Shown: in pieces, positions 52,232-60,455 of the stretch
Layout: every line of letters starts with the position of its first letter
Numbering within the stretch: position 1 is the first letter of the stretch
Assembly (NCBI RefSeq): GCF_000518865.1
Contig: NZ_JAEK01000004.1
Coordinates: forward strand, 187,780 to 251,779
From: Bacillus sp. J37
GTDB taxonomy: Bacteria; Bacillota; Bacilli; Bacillales; Bacillaceae
Length of the DNA stretch: 64,000 nt
Direction of reading: 5' to 3'
Program-made: the position numbers and the translations under genes
Notes under the pieces: generated by a model
The model's input: only the letters and a program-made list of their open reading frames with translations
The model's database searches: none
Told to the model about the DNA's origin: nothing

Positions 52232-52366
52232 CTATCTATTAATGTACTCCTGATCGAAGCAATCATTTACATAGGCTAATATTCCAAAGGTTGCACCTAT
52301 TGCAGCACCAATAAAAGCAAACATACCTGTCTTTAATTTGTCTCTAGGATTATCGATAAATTCCAC
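52232..52366 (-). CDS. Small Gly/Ala-rich membrane protein, 44 residues
   Basis: A 44-residue frame starting with GTG at 52366 and AAAGGTAG upstream. After a charged N-terminus (EFIDNPRDKLKTG) it has one membrane helix with small residues, FAFIGAAIGATFGILAYV, and an acidic tail. The pattern, with DKLKTGMFAFIGAAIG-type YtxH-like features, suggests a real small membrane protein. It starts 10 bp after the SRPBCC stop codon, so it is likely translated from the same mRNA. Function unknown. Confidence 0.6.
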   Translation of the reverse strand: MEFIDNPRDKLKTGMFAFIGAAIGATFGILAYVNDCFDQEYINR

Positions 52367-52376
52367 ACTACCTTTT

Positions 52377-52814
52377 TCAATTTTCCGCTAACTGCTTAAT
52401 GACGTGCTTAGAGTTTTGAGCAAATTCCATTGAAGCATCATAATACATTTTTCCATTACTAAATAGGGAAAAGTCACCAATCTCAAATTTGAGCAGGGTC
52501 TGGTTTCCCATTTCTTCTAATTGATACCGGTAAGCCACATCACCTTCGTTCGGTTGGATTTCCCATTTCGAAACAAATAACGAAATAATGAGCTCCTTCC
52601 CTACCTCTGCTTTAATGATGGTTGTAATGGATTTCCCTCCATCAGGCAGCTCCCAAACGACCCTGCTTCCTTCAGTCATATCATCATCAGGATAATCTTC
52701 TGGTAACTCATCCCATTGTGCAACATATTTTGGTTTCGTAAGAATTTCCCAAACTTTTGAAGGTGTTGCGTCAATCAAAATTTCATCTTTCACGATTAAT
52801 TGTTTTTTTGTCAT
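52377..52814 (-). CDS. SRPBCC-family protein (AHSA1-like)
   Basis: A 145-residue single-domain protein with the SRPBCC fold: N-terminal strand DEILIDATPSKVWEILTKPKYVAQWDELPEDY in type, central strands with SRVVWELPDGG, and a C-terminal helix. The WEILTKP and AQWD pattern is that of the activator of Hsp90 ATPase homologue (AHSA1) group. These bind hydrophobic ligands; function in Bacillus is largely unknown. The ATG at 52814 follows AGGAGGC. A small membrane protein gene follows directly. Confidence 0.87.
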   Translation of the reverse strand: MTKKQLIVKDEILIDATPSKVWEILTKPKYVAQWDELPEDYPDDDMTEGSRVVWELPDGGKSITTIIKAEVGKELIISLFVSKWEIQPNEGDVAYRYQLEEMGNQTLLKFEIGDFSLFSNGKMYYDASMEFAQNSKHVIKQLAEN

Positions 52815-52884
52815 TGTGAGTGCCTCCTATCTTCATATTTTTATAACTTTTCTTTTAAGATTAAAAATTTGTAAAACAGCCTTT

Positions 52885-53391
52885 TTATTTAATTTTTCTT
52901 TGTTTCATTACACCTATTATAATTGGAATTCCTGTACCTAAAAGAATTAAAGGCAAAAACCATTTGCTAAAGCCACTTCCCCAGCCTAAAGCTATAGACG
53001 CTGATTCATATATAATAAGAGCAAAAAGGATTAAGCAAATATTTTTCAGTTGATTTACTAGTTTTCGACTAAGTAAATAAAACTTTTCTGCGTTCAATTC
53101 ATTTAATCGGGCAGGATAATTATGCACTTCTGGATATTTTTCAATTAACTGCAGGAAGACTAGTAAAAATGCCCCGATAATAGGTAAAATCAAAAGTTCC
53201 CCTTTTGAGCCCCAACGATCAACTTCACCAATAGCATTATAATGTGCGGGAACTTCATCAGGAAGCATGTCCCAAATAACCATTAAGAAGATTAGTGACC
53301 CTACATACAAAACATATCCAATAACATCCCAAGTCCATTCACTTTTTGTTTTCTTTATGTGAATTTTGGGCCGTTTCCAAGAAGTTGACAC
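52885..53391 (-). CDS. DUF1648-domain membrane protein
   Basis: A 168-residue membrane protein with a basic N-terminal tail, then four predicted helices. The DUF1648 motif MLPDEVPAHYNAIGEVDRWGSKGELL lies between helices 1 and 2. DUF1648 is shared with SdpI-type immunity proteins, but the SdpI domain is not seen here. The GTG at 53391 is preferred as start because GGAGG lies 7 nt before it; the frame itself is open to 53460. It is upstream of the SRPBCC gene on the same strand, 70 bp apart. Confidence 0.82.
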   Translation of the reverse strand: MSTSWKRPKIHIKKTKSEWTWDVIGYVLYVGSLIFLMVIWDMLPDEVPAHYNAIGEVDRWGSKGELLILPIIGAFLLVFLQLIEKYPEVHNYPARLNELNAEKFYLLSRKLVNQLKNICLILFALIIYESASIALGWGSGFSKWFLPLILLGTGIPIIIGVMKQRKIK

Positions 53392-53585
53392 AGTCCTTCC
53401 TCCCCTATTGTGTTTATTACATATACGAACTTCCTCCTCAACAAGTTTCACTGAAAACATAATAGAAAATAACTTTATTGCTTTTAACTCACTTAATGTA
53501 AAATAGCGCTAATCCCTTTCCTTGGATAGCGCAACCTTGTCACGAGCTTTTTAATGAACATCATTAACTAATTTTCAATTTCCTC

Positions 53586-54596
53586 TTATCTCTTTGTCAA
53601 ATCATTTCGATTTTCTATCATTGGAGGTTCTTCCATCCAACCGTTTTTCAACATAATTTTTCCGCCTTGCTTTGCAAAATCCAGAATATCTTTCGAAAGG
53701 AGGATCATTTTCGAAGGTAAATCTGTACGTAAACTAAAAGCTCCCCCAAGTGCATTGCTTCCGAGTCCGAATGTGGTTAACACGCTGGTATTATACAGCA
53801 TTAATTTATCTGAAAATGGTGCTACAGTTGAATCAGTAGCTTTTCCAGCATAAGTTGCAGGAGGTTCTATAAAATCTTGGCGCAAGAATTCGCCTAGCGA
53901 TGTTTCAATTTTCTTTGAAAGCTCCATACCTTTTATAAAATGATCTCTTACCTGTTGATTATTTGCTACTTGAGCAAATCCAATCATTAATTGCATTCCA
54001 GTTAGGTTTGTCTCTATCGCATGATGAATAAGGGAAATTTCTATTGTATTTAACGATCTTTCATTAGTAAACCAATTTATTCCTGTCATATATTTTTTGT
54101 CATTTACATACTTCACTTCTTTTGGCATGGAAACATAAGGAGGCCGTGAAAGAACTCCAGCTTCTAAAAGGCTCTGTGTTGTTTGGTCATATGTTTCCTG
54201 TGCTTCAACTGTTAATCTTTTATAAAATTGTCTAATATCTTGACGATAAGACATCGTTGAATAAAGGGCATAAAGACTTGTTTCTATCTTGGCCATCATA
54301 TGTAAATACATGAGGTCATACATAAAATTAAAAAGTTTTGGAACACCTTTATTCACATCTTCATCAGTAAAGCCATCTGGAATGACTGCGCCTTCCTCTT
54401 GAAAAATGGATGTGACAACCTCAACACTTTTGCCTGCACGTTCATAATGTTGTTGTAAAAGATTCTTAGTTTCCTCATTATCGGCGTGTTCAAGAAAGTG
54501 TTCCAGAAATCTCATAATCATTGTTTTTTCTTGATATGTCATCCACAAGTTTCCTAATTCTGAAGATGTAATTGGTACTCGAGCTGAACTAGTCAC
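53586..54596 (-). CDS. DUF3231-family protein (two four-helix bundles)
   Basis: A 336-residue protein of the DUF3231 family, formed by two tandem ferritin-like four-helix bundles. The first repeat runs from about 10 to 165 and the second from about 180 to 330; each begins with an SELGNLWMTYQEKTM or LNTIEISLIHHAIETN helix. Members are widespread in Bacillus and are often sporulation-associated; no enzymatic role is established. The start is GTG at 54596, with a GGGGG site upstream. It is divergent from the FAD oxidoreductase gene. Confidence 0.87.
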   Translation of the reverse strand: MTSSARVPITSSELGNLWMTYQEKTMIMRFLEHFLEHADNEETKNLLQQHYERAGKSVEVVTSIFQEEGAVIPDGFTDEDVNKGVPKLFNFMYDLMYLHMMAKIETSLYALYSTMSYRQDIRQFYKRLTVEAQETYDQTTQSLLEAGVLSRPPYVSMPKEVKYVNDKKYMTGINWFTNERSLNTIEISLIHHAIETNLTGMQLMIGFAQVANNQQVRDHFIKGMELSKKIETSLGEFLRQDFIEPPATYAGKATDSTVAPFSDKLMLYNTSVLTTFGLGSNALGGAFSLRTDLPSKMILLSKDILDFAKQGGKIMLKNGWMEEPPMIENRNDLTKR

Positions 54597-54727
54597 CCAA
54601 AAAGCCCCCTGTCCCTATTTTTCTTTTAACTTTCCCAAATTAATGAAATTTATTAACTTATATTGCATGTTGGAAAAGGAAATTATTAATGTTCTTTTCT
54701 TTGTAAATTCTGCGAGGAGGCATGAAA

Positions 54728-55927
54728 ATGGAATTACATAATGGAAAATTATATTGGCCGGAGACGTTTCATAGCATATCAAATTATCCAAAACTCAATG
54801 ACATGATTACTTGTGATGTTTTGATTGTAGGCGGAGGAATGTCAGGTGCTTTGTGTGCCCATACTTTATCAAAACTTCCTATCAAGACTGTATTAGTTGA
54901 AAAGGAAACCGTCGGTAGTGGAAGTTCAGCCGCTAACACTGGTTTACTGCAATATGCAAATGACAAAATGCTCCATGAATTCATTGAAAAACTAGGGGAA
55001 GAAAAGGCAGTTCGCTTTTATAAACTTTGTTTGAAAGCAGTAGACGAACTACAGAAAATAGCAAATGAACTCGCTGAGCCTGTTGATTTTGTACGCAGAG
55101 ATAGCCTGTATTATGCTAGTTCTGAAGAAGATATCCCAAAGCTCCAAGAAGAATTTGATGCTCTCAAGAAGCATCAATTTGCCGTTGACTTTTTAGATAA
55201 AAATGAAATTAAAAAAGTCTACTCTTTTGAAAAACCGGCTGCTTTATTAACCAAAGGTGATGCAGAAGTAAACCCATTAAAATTTATTCACAGCATGTTA
55301 AAAAATGCCCATCAAAAAGGTGTTGAAATCTATGAGCAGACAGACTTAGAGGAAGCCGGATCAGATGAGGAATTTATGTATTTTCAATCAGAGAATGGAA
55401 AAATAGCTGCAAAAAAAGTAATTTATTCTACCGGCTATGAATCCATTCCGTTTGCTAAAAAATTAGGCGGGAAAGTAAAACGTACATATGCGATTGCTAC
55501 AACACCCCTAGCTTCCTTTCCAAATTGGATGGAAAACTGCTTAATATGGGAAACAAAACGCCCTTATTTTTATATGCGGACAACAAAGGACGGTAGAATT
55601 ATTGCAGGGGGACTAGATGAAAACAAGAATGAAGTTCCATCTAGTACCTACACAATAGAAAGATATGGTGAATTACTGCTTCAAAAAATAAAAGAGCATT
55701 TTCCTGAATATCAAATTGATGTTGCTTATTCATGGGGAGCCACATTTGGTGAGTCAGTTGATGGATTGCCGTTTATCGGGCAGCTTCCGGAAAACAAGAA
55801 GGTTTTTTACTGTCTTGGGTATGGAGGAAATGGGACGGTTTATAGCATGATCGGAGCCCAAATAATAAAAGACTTAATTTTATATCAATCAAATCCCGAT
55901 GCGGAGATCGTGCGCCTTGACCGTTAA
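54728..55927 (+). CDS. FAD-dependent oxidoreductase (DAO family)
   Basis: A 399-residue glycine-oxidase/DadA-like flavoprotein. The N-terminal dinucleotide fold is DVLIVGGGMSGALCAHTL (about residues 30-47), followed by the family's GSGSSAANTGLLQY flavin-binding loop. The C-terminal end has the second FAD contact GESVDGLPFIGQLP and GYGGNGTVYSMIGAQII. Substrate may be an amino acid or glycine betaine-type compound. The ATG at 54728 fits AGGAGG better than ATG 54722, which lies one base behind the site. No partner gene is adjacent. Confidence 0.88.
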   Translation: MELHNGKLYWPETFHSISNYPKLNDMITCDVLIVGGGMSGALCAHTLSKLPIKTVLVEKETVGSGSSAANTGLLQYANDKMLHEFIEKLGEEKAVRFYKLCLKAVDELQKIANELAEPVDFVRRDSLYYASSEEDIPKLQEEFDALKKHQFAVDFLDKNEIKKVYSFEKPAALLTKGDAEVNPLKFIHSMLKNAHQKGVEIYEQTDLEEAGSDEEFMYFQSENGKIAAKKVIYSTGYESIPFAKKLGGKVKRTYAIATTPLASFPNWMENCLIWETKRPYFYMRTTKDGRIIAGGLDENKNEVPSSTYTIERYGELLLQKIKEHFPEYQIDVAYSWGATFGESVDGLPFIGQLPENKKVFYCLGYGGNGTVYSMIGAQIIKDLILYQSNPDAEIVRLDR

Positions 55928-56063
55928 ATCCAGAGATCAGGAAAGTACTGTATGTTGATCACATCAATAGTTAGTAAACCTTATTCCATTACTGATTAGC
56001 TGAAACTTCCATTGTCCTCATCCGTATATTAATATAAAGACTAATATATCGGAGGTCTTCATT

Positions 56064-56252
56064 ATGTACGAATATAAATTTGTAAAAGTTGATCTTAGTA
56101 ACTGGAATAGAAAGCCGAAAGAAGATTATCAAGATATCATCCGCAGCCACGCAGAAGATGGATGGAGGTTTGTTCAAATATTCGCTCCCGCTACGGCTGG
56201 ATATGGTTCTGCTTCTTATTTTGAAATTATTTTCGAAAAATCCCTTAGTTAG
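56064..56252 (+). CDS. DUF4177 small protein
   Basis: A 62-residue protein of the DUF4177 type: [10 protein letters not shown] at the start, a central helix with [21 protein letters not shown], and a C-terminal strand YFEIIFEK. Function of the family is unknown. The ATG at 56064 follows GGAGG. It ends 4 bp before the convergent acetyltransferase gene's stop codon. Confidence 0.82.
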   Translation: MYEYKFVKVDLSNWNRKPKEDYQDIIRSHAEDGWRFVQIFAPATAGYGSASYFEIIFEKSLS

Positions 56253-56255
56253 GTT

Positions 56256-56816
56256 CTAAATATTTGTTTCAGGCATAGTAAATCTACCCATTAAAACTGT
56301 ATGATAATAGTTCCCATCAGAGAGAATTTTGTCATTTTTTAAAATCCCCTCCACCATGAACCCATATTTTTCATACAGTTTTATCGCCTTTTGATTGGTT
56401 TCAAGAACACTTAAATTTATTTTTTTAATACCGTTGGAATCAGCCCAGAGAATTGATTCTTTTAATAGATTTTGTCCGATACCATAGCCCCAGTAATCCT
56501 TTAATACACAGACACCAAATTCTACTTTATGTGAAGTTCTTTTTAATTTATTTCCCTCACATCTTGAGAACCCGACTATCTCTCCATTTATTTCTGCAAT
56601 TAAAAAGAGATTTCTTTCAGATGCTGTATCCTCTTCAATGATTTGTATAAATCCAACTTCATCTATAAATGCCTCGCCTTTTTCTCTGTCCATATTTTCT
56701 GTTTCTCCATCAATCTTCACACGTACCTCAGACAGGCTTTTAGCATCTTTTTCTCCTGCAGATCTTATGATGTATTTGACATCAAATCTAGAAAACTCTT
56801 TACCTTTTATTTTCAT
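56256..56816 (-). CDS. GNAT-family N-acetyltransferase
   Basis: A 186-residue GNAT acetyltransferase. The acetyl-CoA binding motif A is visible as VCVLKDYWGYGIGQNLLKESI near residues 105-125 (Q/R-x-x-G-x-G/A pattern), and motif B as LSVLETNQKAIKLYEKYGF near 135-155. It resembles ribosomal-protein or spermidine-type acetyltransferases. The ATG at 56816 overlaps the preceding YcxB-like gene's stop by 4 bp, so they are translationally coupled. The substrate is unknown. Confidence 0.88.
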   Translation of the reverse strand: MKIKGKEFSRFDVKYIIRSAGEKDAKSLSEVRVKIDGETENMDREKGEAFIDEVGFIQIIEEDTASERNLFLIAEINGEIVGFSRCEGNKLKRTSHKVEFGVCVLKDYWGYGIGQNLLKESILWADSNGIKKINLSVLETNQKAIKLYEKYGFMVEGILKNDKILSDGNYYHTVLMGRFTMPETNI

Positions 56817-57334
56817 TCCGACACCTCTACCAGCTTTGATTGAACATACTTTCTAAACTCCTGTTCATCAGATAGTGCTCGTTTCGGTAAAATATAGGAA
56901 CTAACTGAGCTGTTGTATAAATAAAAGTAATCATTATCCTCTTTAAACACTTCAATCCCTGACCAATTTACTTTTGTTTCGCCTTTTTGATTCAGATCTG
57001 ATAGGCCATCTTCTGTTAGCATCATCGTATGTTCACCTAAAAGACCATTATTTTTACCTTCTTTTATCATTTTCTTGGATTGTCTGATGATTGTGTTATA
57101 AAAGTATTTTGGATAAAAAATGAACCAAAGAATGGCCAGAATAAACATTGGGATGAACATGAATAAAAAGGGAGTTTCTGTAATATAGGAAAACAGAAAA
57201 GCAATGACGACAAACATAACCGGACTCAGAACCCTTTGAATCATAAGTGCTTTTCGACCTGTATTGGAATTTTTTATATGAAATAGATTAAAGTGTAAAT
57301 AATCTTCTTCTGTTAAATGGTAGTTAATTTGCAT
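56813..57334 (-). CDS. YcxB-like membrane protein
   Basis: A 173-residue protein with an N-terminal hydrophilic segment (YHLTEEDYLHFNLFH), two membrane helices (about 35-55 and 58-76), and a C-terminal domain with the YcxB-like pattern: LTEDGLSDLNQKGETKVNWSGIEVFKEDNDYFYLY then ILPKRALSD. YcxB family proteins have no established function. The ATG at 57334 follows GGAGG. Coupled to the acetyltransferase gene by a 4-bp overlap. Confidence 0.85.
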   Translation of the reverse strand: MQINYHLTEEDYLHFNLFHIKNSNTGRKALMIQRVLSPVMFVVIAFLFSYITETPFLFMFIPMFILAILWFIFYPKYFYNTIIRQSKKMIKEGKNNGLLGEHTMMLTEDGLSDLNQKGETKVNWSGIEVFKEDNDYFYLYNSSVSSYILPKRALSDEQEFRKYVQSKLVEVSE

Positions 57335-57547
57335 ATTTAACCTCCAGCAGGTAATTTATCGTATTCCCATTTCACATGTAAATCTTGAATCATTTGTACT
57401 CTTTTTTATAATATACCATAATCATCCAAAGGATTTTATCTTTCTTCCAATAACAGAACCTTTCCCTTTTCACTCATTTAGAGGTAAAATAATATTGTTT
57501 TGTTGAAATAATTTAAAATCCAGGGTGAAAAGAAGGACGGGTATGAA

Positions 57548-58858
57548 ATGAAAAATCTATCATCATCTGCAACAATCTTTGCATCCTTGCAATGGTTGTT
57601 TTTTATCTTTGCCAATACGATTGTTGTACCTATTTCGATCGGGACAGCATTTGATCTGCCTTATAGTGAAATCTCTATGATTCTTCGAAGCTCCCTTGTT
57701 TTCACAGGTATTGCTTGTTTAATACAAGGATTGATCGGACACCGATATCCACTAATGGAAGGACACTCCGGTATTATGTGGGGCTTGATGCTTAATTTAT
57801 GTGTGATTGCCTCTTCCACTGGAACAAGTCTTCAAACGATCGGTGGCGGGATCGCAAGTGGTTTGCTGCTTGCCGGTATTGTTGTCCTTATTTTAGGCTC
57901 ATTAAAACTTATTTCTTATATCCAAAAAGTGTTTACACCAATGGTCATGAGTGTCTACTTGTTTCTATTAACCTTTCAATTAATTCTCATTTTCTTCAAA
58001 GGAATGCTAAAATTTACTCCTGACGGAAATTTGGATATTCCGATCAGTTTATTTTCACTTGGTGTTGTTTTACTAGTATGTTTAATTAAAATCAAAGGCA
58101 AGGCCGTTATTAGTAATTTTGCCATATTGATCGGGATTGTTGTTGGCTGGATTTTTTATATGATTTTATTTCCAGAGGAGCAAAGCACGATCTCACAAAC
58201 AACCGGCTTCGGGTTACACCTTTTTCCACTGGGTACACCAAATTTGAATATTGGGATTATCGCCATCACATTTTTGGCAAGCTTTATCAATTTAAGTAAT
58301 ACAATTGCCTCAGTGTCAACGGCCTCAACTATGTTTAATGATACGTTTTCACAAAGTCGTTTGGATCGCTCTTATTTACTTAATGGCGCATATTCGATTG
58401 TATCAGCATTATTTGGTTTAGTTCCCTATGCCCCATTTGCCTCTTCGATTGGGTTTTTAGAAAGCACCCGAATCTTTCAACTTCGCCCATATTTGTTCGG
58501 CGGAGCATTAATGGTTTTATTAGGGGGTGTTCCATTCTTGGGAGGTTTGCTGGCTACATTACCCGTTACAGTAGGTAATGCCGTTCTGTTTGTCGCTTAT
58601 TTTCAATTGTTCGGAACTTCATTAAGAAGCATTCATAATCAAACATTCAACTCGATTACGATTCACCGCCTTGCTATTCCTGTTTTAGTTGGGGTTTGCA
58701 TAATGAATATGGACACAGACACTTTCAATACATTACCAAGCTTAATCCAACCATTAGTTTCTAATGGATTTATCATGGGCGTAATATTGTCTATTCTTTT
58801 AGAAATGTTTGTGAATTGGGAAAAAGGAAAGGTGCAAATGAATGAGGTAGAGGTTTAA
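57548..58858 (+). CDS. NCS2-family purine/pyrimidine (uracil/xanthine) permease
   Basis: A 436-residue nucleobase permease with 12-14 helices. The family's characteristic regions are seen: LQWLFFIFANTIVVPISIG in helix 1, MEGHSGIMWG, and ASFINLSNTIASVST with the conserved Asn/Ser-rich helix, plus VPYAPFASSIGFLESTR. It is likely a relative of YwdJ/uracil-xanthine permeases of Bacillus. The ATG at 57548 follows AAGGACGGG. The substrate is uncertain: some NCS2 catalytic Gln/Glu positions cannot be checked without alignment. Confidence 0.87.
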   Translation: MKNLSSSATIFASLQWLFFIFANTIVVPISIGTAFDLPYSEISMILRSSLVFTGIACLIQGLIGHRYPLMEGHSGIMWGLMLNLCVIASSTGTSLQTIGGGIASGLLLAGIVVLILGSLKLISYIQKVFTPMVMSVYLFLLTFQLILIFFKGMLKFTPDGNLDIPISLFSLGVVLLVCLIKIKGKAVISNFAILIGIVVGWIFYMILFPEEQSTISQTTGFGLHLFPLGTPNLNIGIIAITFLASFINLSNTIASVSTASTMFNDTFSQSRLDRSYLLNGAYSIVSALFGLVPYAPFASSIGFLESTRIFQLRPYLFGGALMVLLGGVPFLGGLLATLPVTVGNAVLFVAYFQLFGTSLRSIHNQTFNSITIHRLAIPVLVGVCIMNMDTDTFNTLPSLIQPLVSNGFIMGVILSILLEMFVNWEKGKVQMNEVEV

Positions 58859-58862
58859 ATAT

Positions 58863-58892
58863 AAAAGCAGGTACATTCTGGTACCTGCTTTT
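58863..58892. terminator. Bidirectional terminator between the NCS2 permease and FusB-like genes
   Basis: AAAAGCAGGTAC pairs with GTACCTGCTTTT over a six-base loop, with A and T runs on either side. It closes the permease gene and lies about 30 bp beyond the convergent EF-G-binding protein gene's stop codon. Confidence 0.9.
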
Positions 58893-58924
58893 ACTGTATA
58901 GTCGCTTCAATAGATGTGAGCCAT

Positions 58925-59575
58925 TCACTTAGCTAACGCTTCTCTTAATACAGTGGTTAAATACTCAGCATTCGTTATTTTTTTATTACATTCATTACTA
59001 TCCGCACAAATCAGATTGCCGATGGACTTATAATAATCGGGATTTTTAGATTTTTTTGCTTTTGTTTTGGTAGAAAAATAGGTTACCTCACCTATAGATT
59101 GACAAATCGAACAATAATTAGCTTTACTTGTCGGAGTAACTTTACATTCAATACCAACCATTTTCCCATCCAGCTCATAAACAATAAATTTTTTATTTAA
59201 TCCAAGATCGGTCCAGCTCAAATAAGTCAGTTTGCTATGGTCGATTGTTGATAAATCCGGCAACTTTAATTTCTTATTCTTGGGAAACATCTTTTTCAAT
59301 TGCTGTTCTGTGATTTCCGGAAAAGGTAGCACAAAGGACGATAGATGTTGGATATACTGCTCATACTCAACGTCAGTTCTTAAGGTGGATATATCCAGCA
59401 TTTCAAGTTGTTCTTCTGTAGCATGTGGCATATTGTCTATAATTTTAGCATTAGCTAAGTCAATTTCAGCTAGCAAAACACTTTTGGGTACATTTCTTTT
59501 GGAAATATCCTTTATCAATGCAATCTGTTTTTTAATAAAGTTCAATTGCTCATTTTTCATAAATTTTTCGTTCAT
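58925..59575 (-). CDS. FusB/FusC-family EF-G-binding protein
   Basis: A 216-residue two-domain protein that matches the FusB/FusC/Fbp family: an N-terminal four-helix bundle (about 1-85) and a C-terminal domain with a zinc finger built from YCSICQS and CADSNECNKKI (four cysteines). In Staphylococcus FusB binds elongation factor G and frees ribosomes stalled by fusidic acid; chromosomal homologues in Bacillus and Listeria have similar potential. The zinc cysteines look intact. The ATG at 59575 (or GTG 59578) follows AGGAGA. It stands alone. Confidence 0.87.
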   Translation of the reverse strand: MNEKFMKNEQLNFIKKQIALIKDISKRNVPKSVLLAEIDLANAKIIDNMPHATEEQLEMLDISTLRTDVEYEQYIQHLSSFVLPFPEITEQQLKKMFPKNKKLKLPDLSTIDHSKLTYLSWTDLGLNKKFIVYELDGKMVGIECKVTPTSKANYCSICQSIGEVTYFSTKTKAKKSKNPDYYKSIGNLICADSNECNKKITNAEYLTTVLREALAK

Positions 59576-59678
59576 CACGTAACTCTCCTGTTCATTCGCT
59601 GACGTCTTTTTATCATTATTTTAAAGAATATTGTCAGCTTATAAAATGGAGAAAACGACTTAGTACCGTTTTATACCT

Positions 59679-59719
59679 AAAAAGCACTGATGAAGATGAA
59701 TTCTCACCAGTGCTTTTTT
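59679..59719 (-). terminator. Terminator downstream of the CD3324-type gene
   Basis: AAAAGCACTG pairs with CAGTGCTTTT over a loop of about 18 bases, with T and A runs on both sides. It lies directly after the stop codon of the leftward gene and may work in both directions. Confidence 0.75.
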
Positions 59720-59989
59720 CTACCTTTTATGTGAATAGACAATTTTCTTGATTGTTTCGGTTGAAAGGTAATATTCATTCGCTAATTGCTCAATACTCTT
59801 TCCACCGGCAAAAGAATTTTTTATGGCGGCATTACGACGATCAAGCATTTGTCTCCCGCCACTTAAACTACCCCATTTTCGATACTCTGTTTCCTGCTTA
59901 GGAATATAAAGGGTTTCCCCTTGGATATATTTTTGGATCTCCACGATCAGTTTCTCTGGTAAAACTTTGGTAGCATTAATATATTTCAC
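59720..59989 (-). CDS. CD3324-family small helix-turn-helix protein
   Basis: An 89-residue protein of the CD3324 type. It begins MKYINATKVLPEKLIVEIQKY, has the conserved GETLYIPKQE and a Trp-Gly turn, and ends in a helix-turn-helix of the Mor/homeodomain-like kind (SIEQLANEYYLSTETIKKIVY). Function is unknown but a DNA-binding role is likely. The start is GTG at 59989 with GGGAG 9 nt upstream. It is preceded by a small open frame and a sigma-A promoter (60189-60218), which may drive both. Confidence 0.82.
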   Translation of the reverse strand: MKYINATKVLPEKLIVEIQKYIQGETLYIPKQETEYRKWGSLSGGRQMLDRRNAAIKNSFAGGKSIEQLANEYYLSTETIKKIVYSHKR

Positions 59990-60003
59990 TTTAGCCCGCT
60001 CCC

Positions 60004-60165
60004 TTATTTTAGTTTTCTTTCAAATAAGGTGCAAAGCCAAGTTATTAGAAAAGCTTGTTCAGCGATAAAAAGAAATATTTCACCCCATGCAAAGTATCGC
60101 CTTTCCAATAATAGGCTTTGCATGAGTGGAAGAAGTTCCGGACAATCTTTCGTGATTCTCCATCT
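60004..60165 (-). pseudogene. Small open frame with no proper start, upstream of the CD3324-type gene
   Basis: From about 60165 to 60004 one frame encodes a plausible peptide with an acidic/basic start (ITKDCPELLPLMQSLLLERR), a hydrophobic helix (IFLFIAEQAFLITWLCTLF) and a basic end. No ATG, GTG or TTG lies near a ribosome binding site in that frame. A good site, GGGGGTG, precedes an ATG at 60163, but that frame ends after 27 codons. A single-base shift after the ATG would join the two, so a frameshift, either real decay or a sequence error, is likely. Confidence 0.4.
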
Positions 60166-60188
60166 AGTAGCACCCCCTTTATAAGCAA

Positions 60189-60218
60189 ATTATACCGGAA
60201 TTTCATATTGGATATCAA
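60189..60218 (-). promoter_or_regulatory. Sigma-A promoter upstream of the small ORF and the CD3324-type gene
   Basis: TTGATA (complement of 60213-60218) and TATAAT (complement of 60189-60194) are 18 bp apart. The transcript would begin near 60182 and include the small open frame and the gene at 59989. Confidence 0.65.
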
Positions 60219-60305
60219 AAGCATCAGAAAATTTTAATGTAAAGTTAGCCCTTGAAAAATCACTTAAAATCTAGTAAACTCTTCAAAGTATGATCGAAAT
60301 TAAAT

Positions 60306-60378
60306 AATTGATACCTGTATAACCTCTGGAATATGGCTGGAGGGTCTCTACCAGGAACCTTAAAATCCTGATTACAGA
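60306..60378 (+). ncRNA. Adenine-sensing purine riboswitch (pbuE type)
   Basis: The purine aptamer is clear: P1 CTGTATAAC pairs with GATTACAG, the TATAA and TCTCTACCAGG junction segments are present, and ATATGGC and AACCTTAAAA make the P2/P3 loops. The specificity position, the base after CCTGA, is T (U), which marks adenine rather than guanine. It strongly resembles the Bacillus subtilis pbuE aptamer. The 3-prime side of P1 overlaps the following terminator stem, so adenine binding would prevent termination and switch on the efflux gene. Confidence 0.93.
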
Positions 60379-60417
60379 AAATGAAAAATTCGTTTTCTGT
60401 AATCAGGATTTTTTTTT
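60363..60417 (+). terminator. Riboswitch expression platform terminator of pbuE
   Basis: A stem of about 18 bp with AATCCTGATTACAGAAAA and its complement, a ten-base loop and a following run of T residues. Its left arm includes the 3-prime half of the aptamer P1 helix. Confidence 0.93.
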
Positions 60418-60455
60418 ATTTCTGAAAAACAAATAGCAGAAGGGATGAAAAAATA

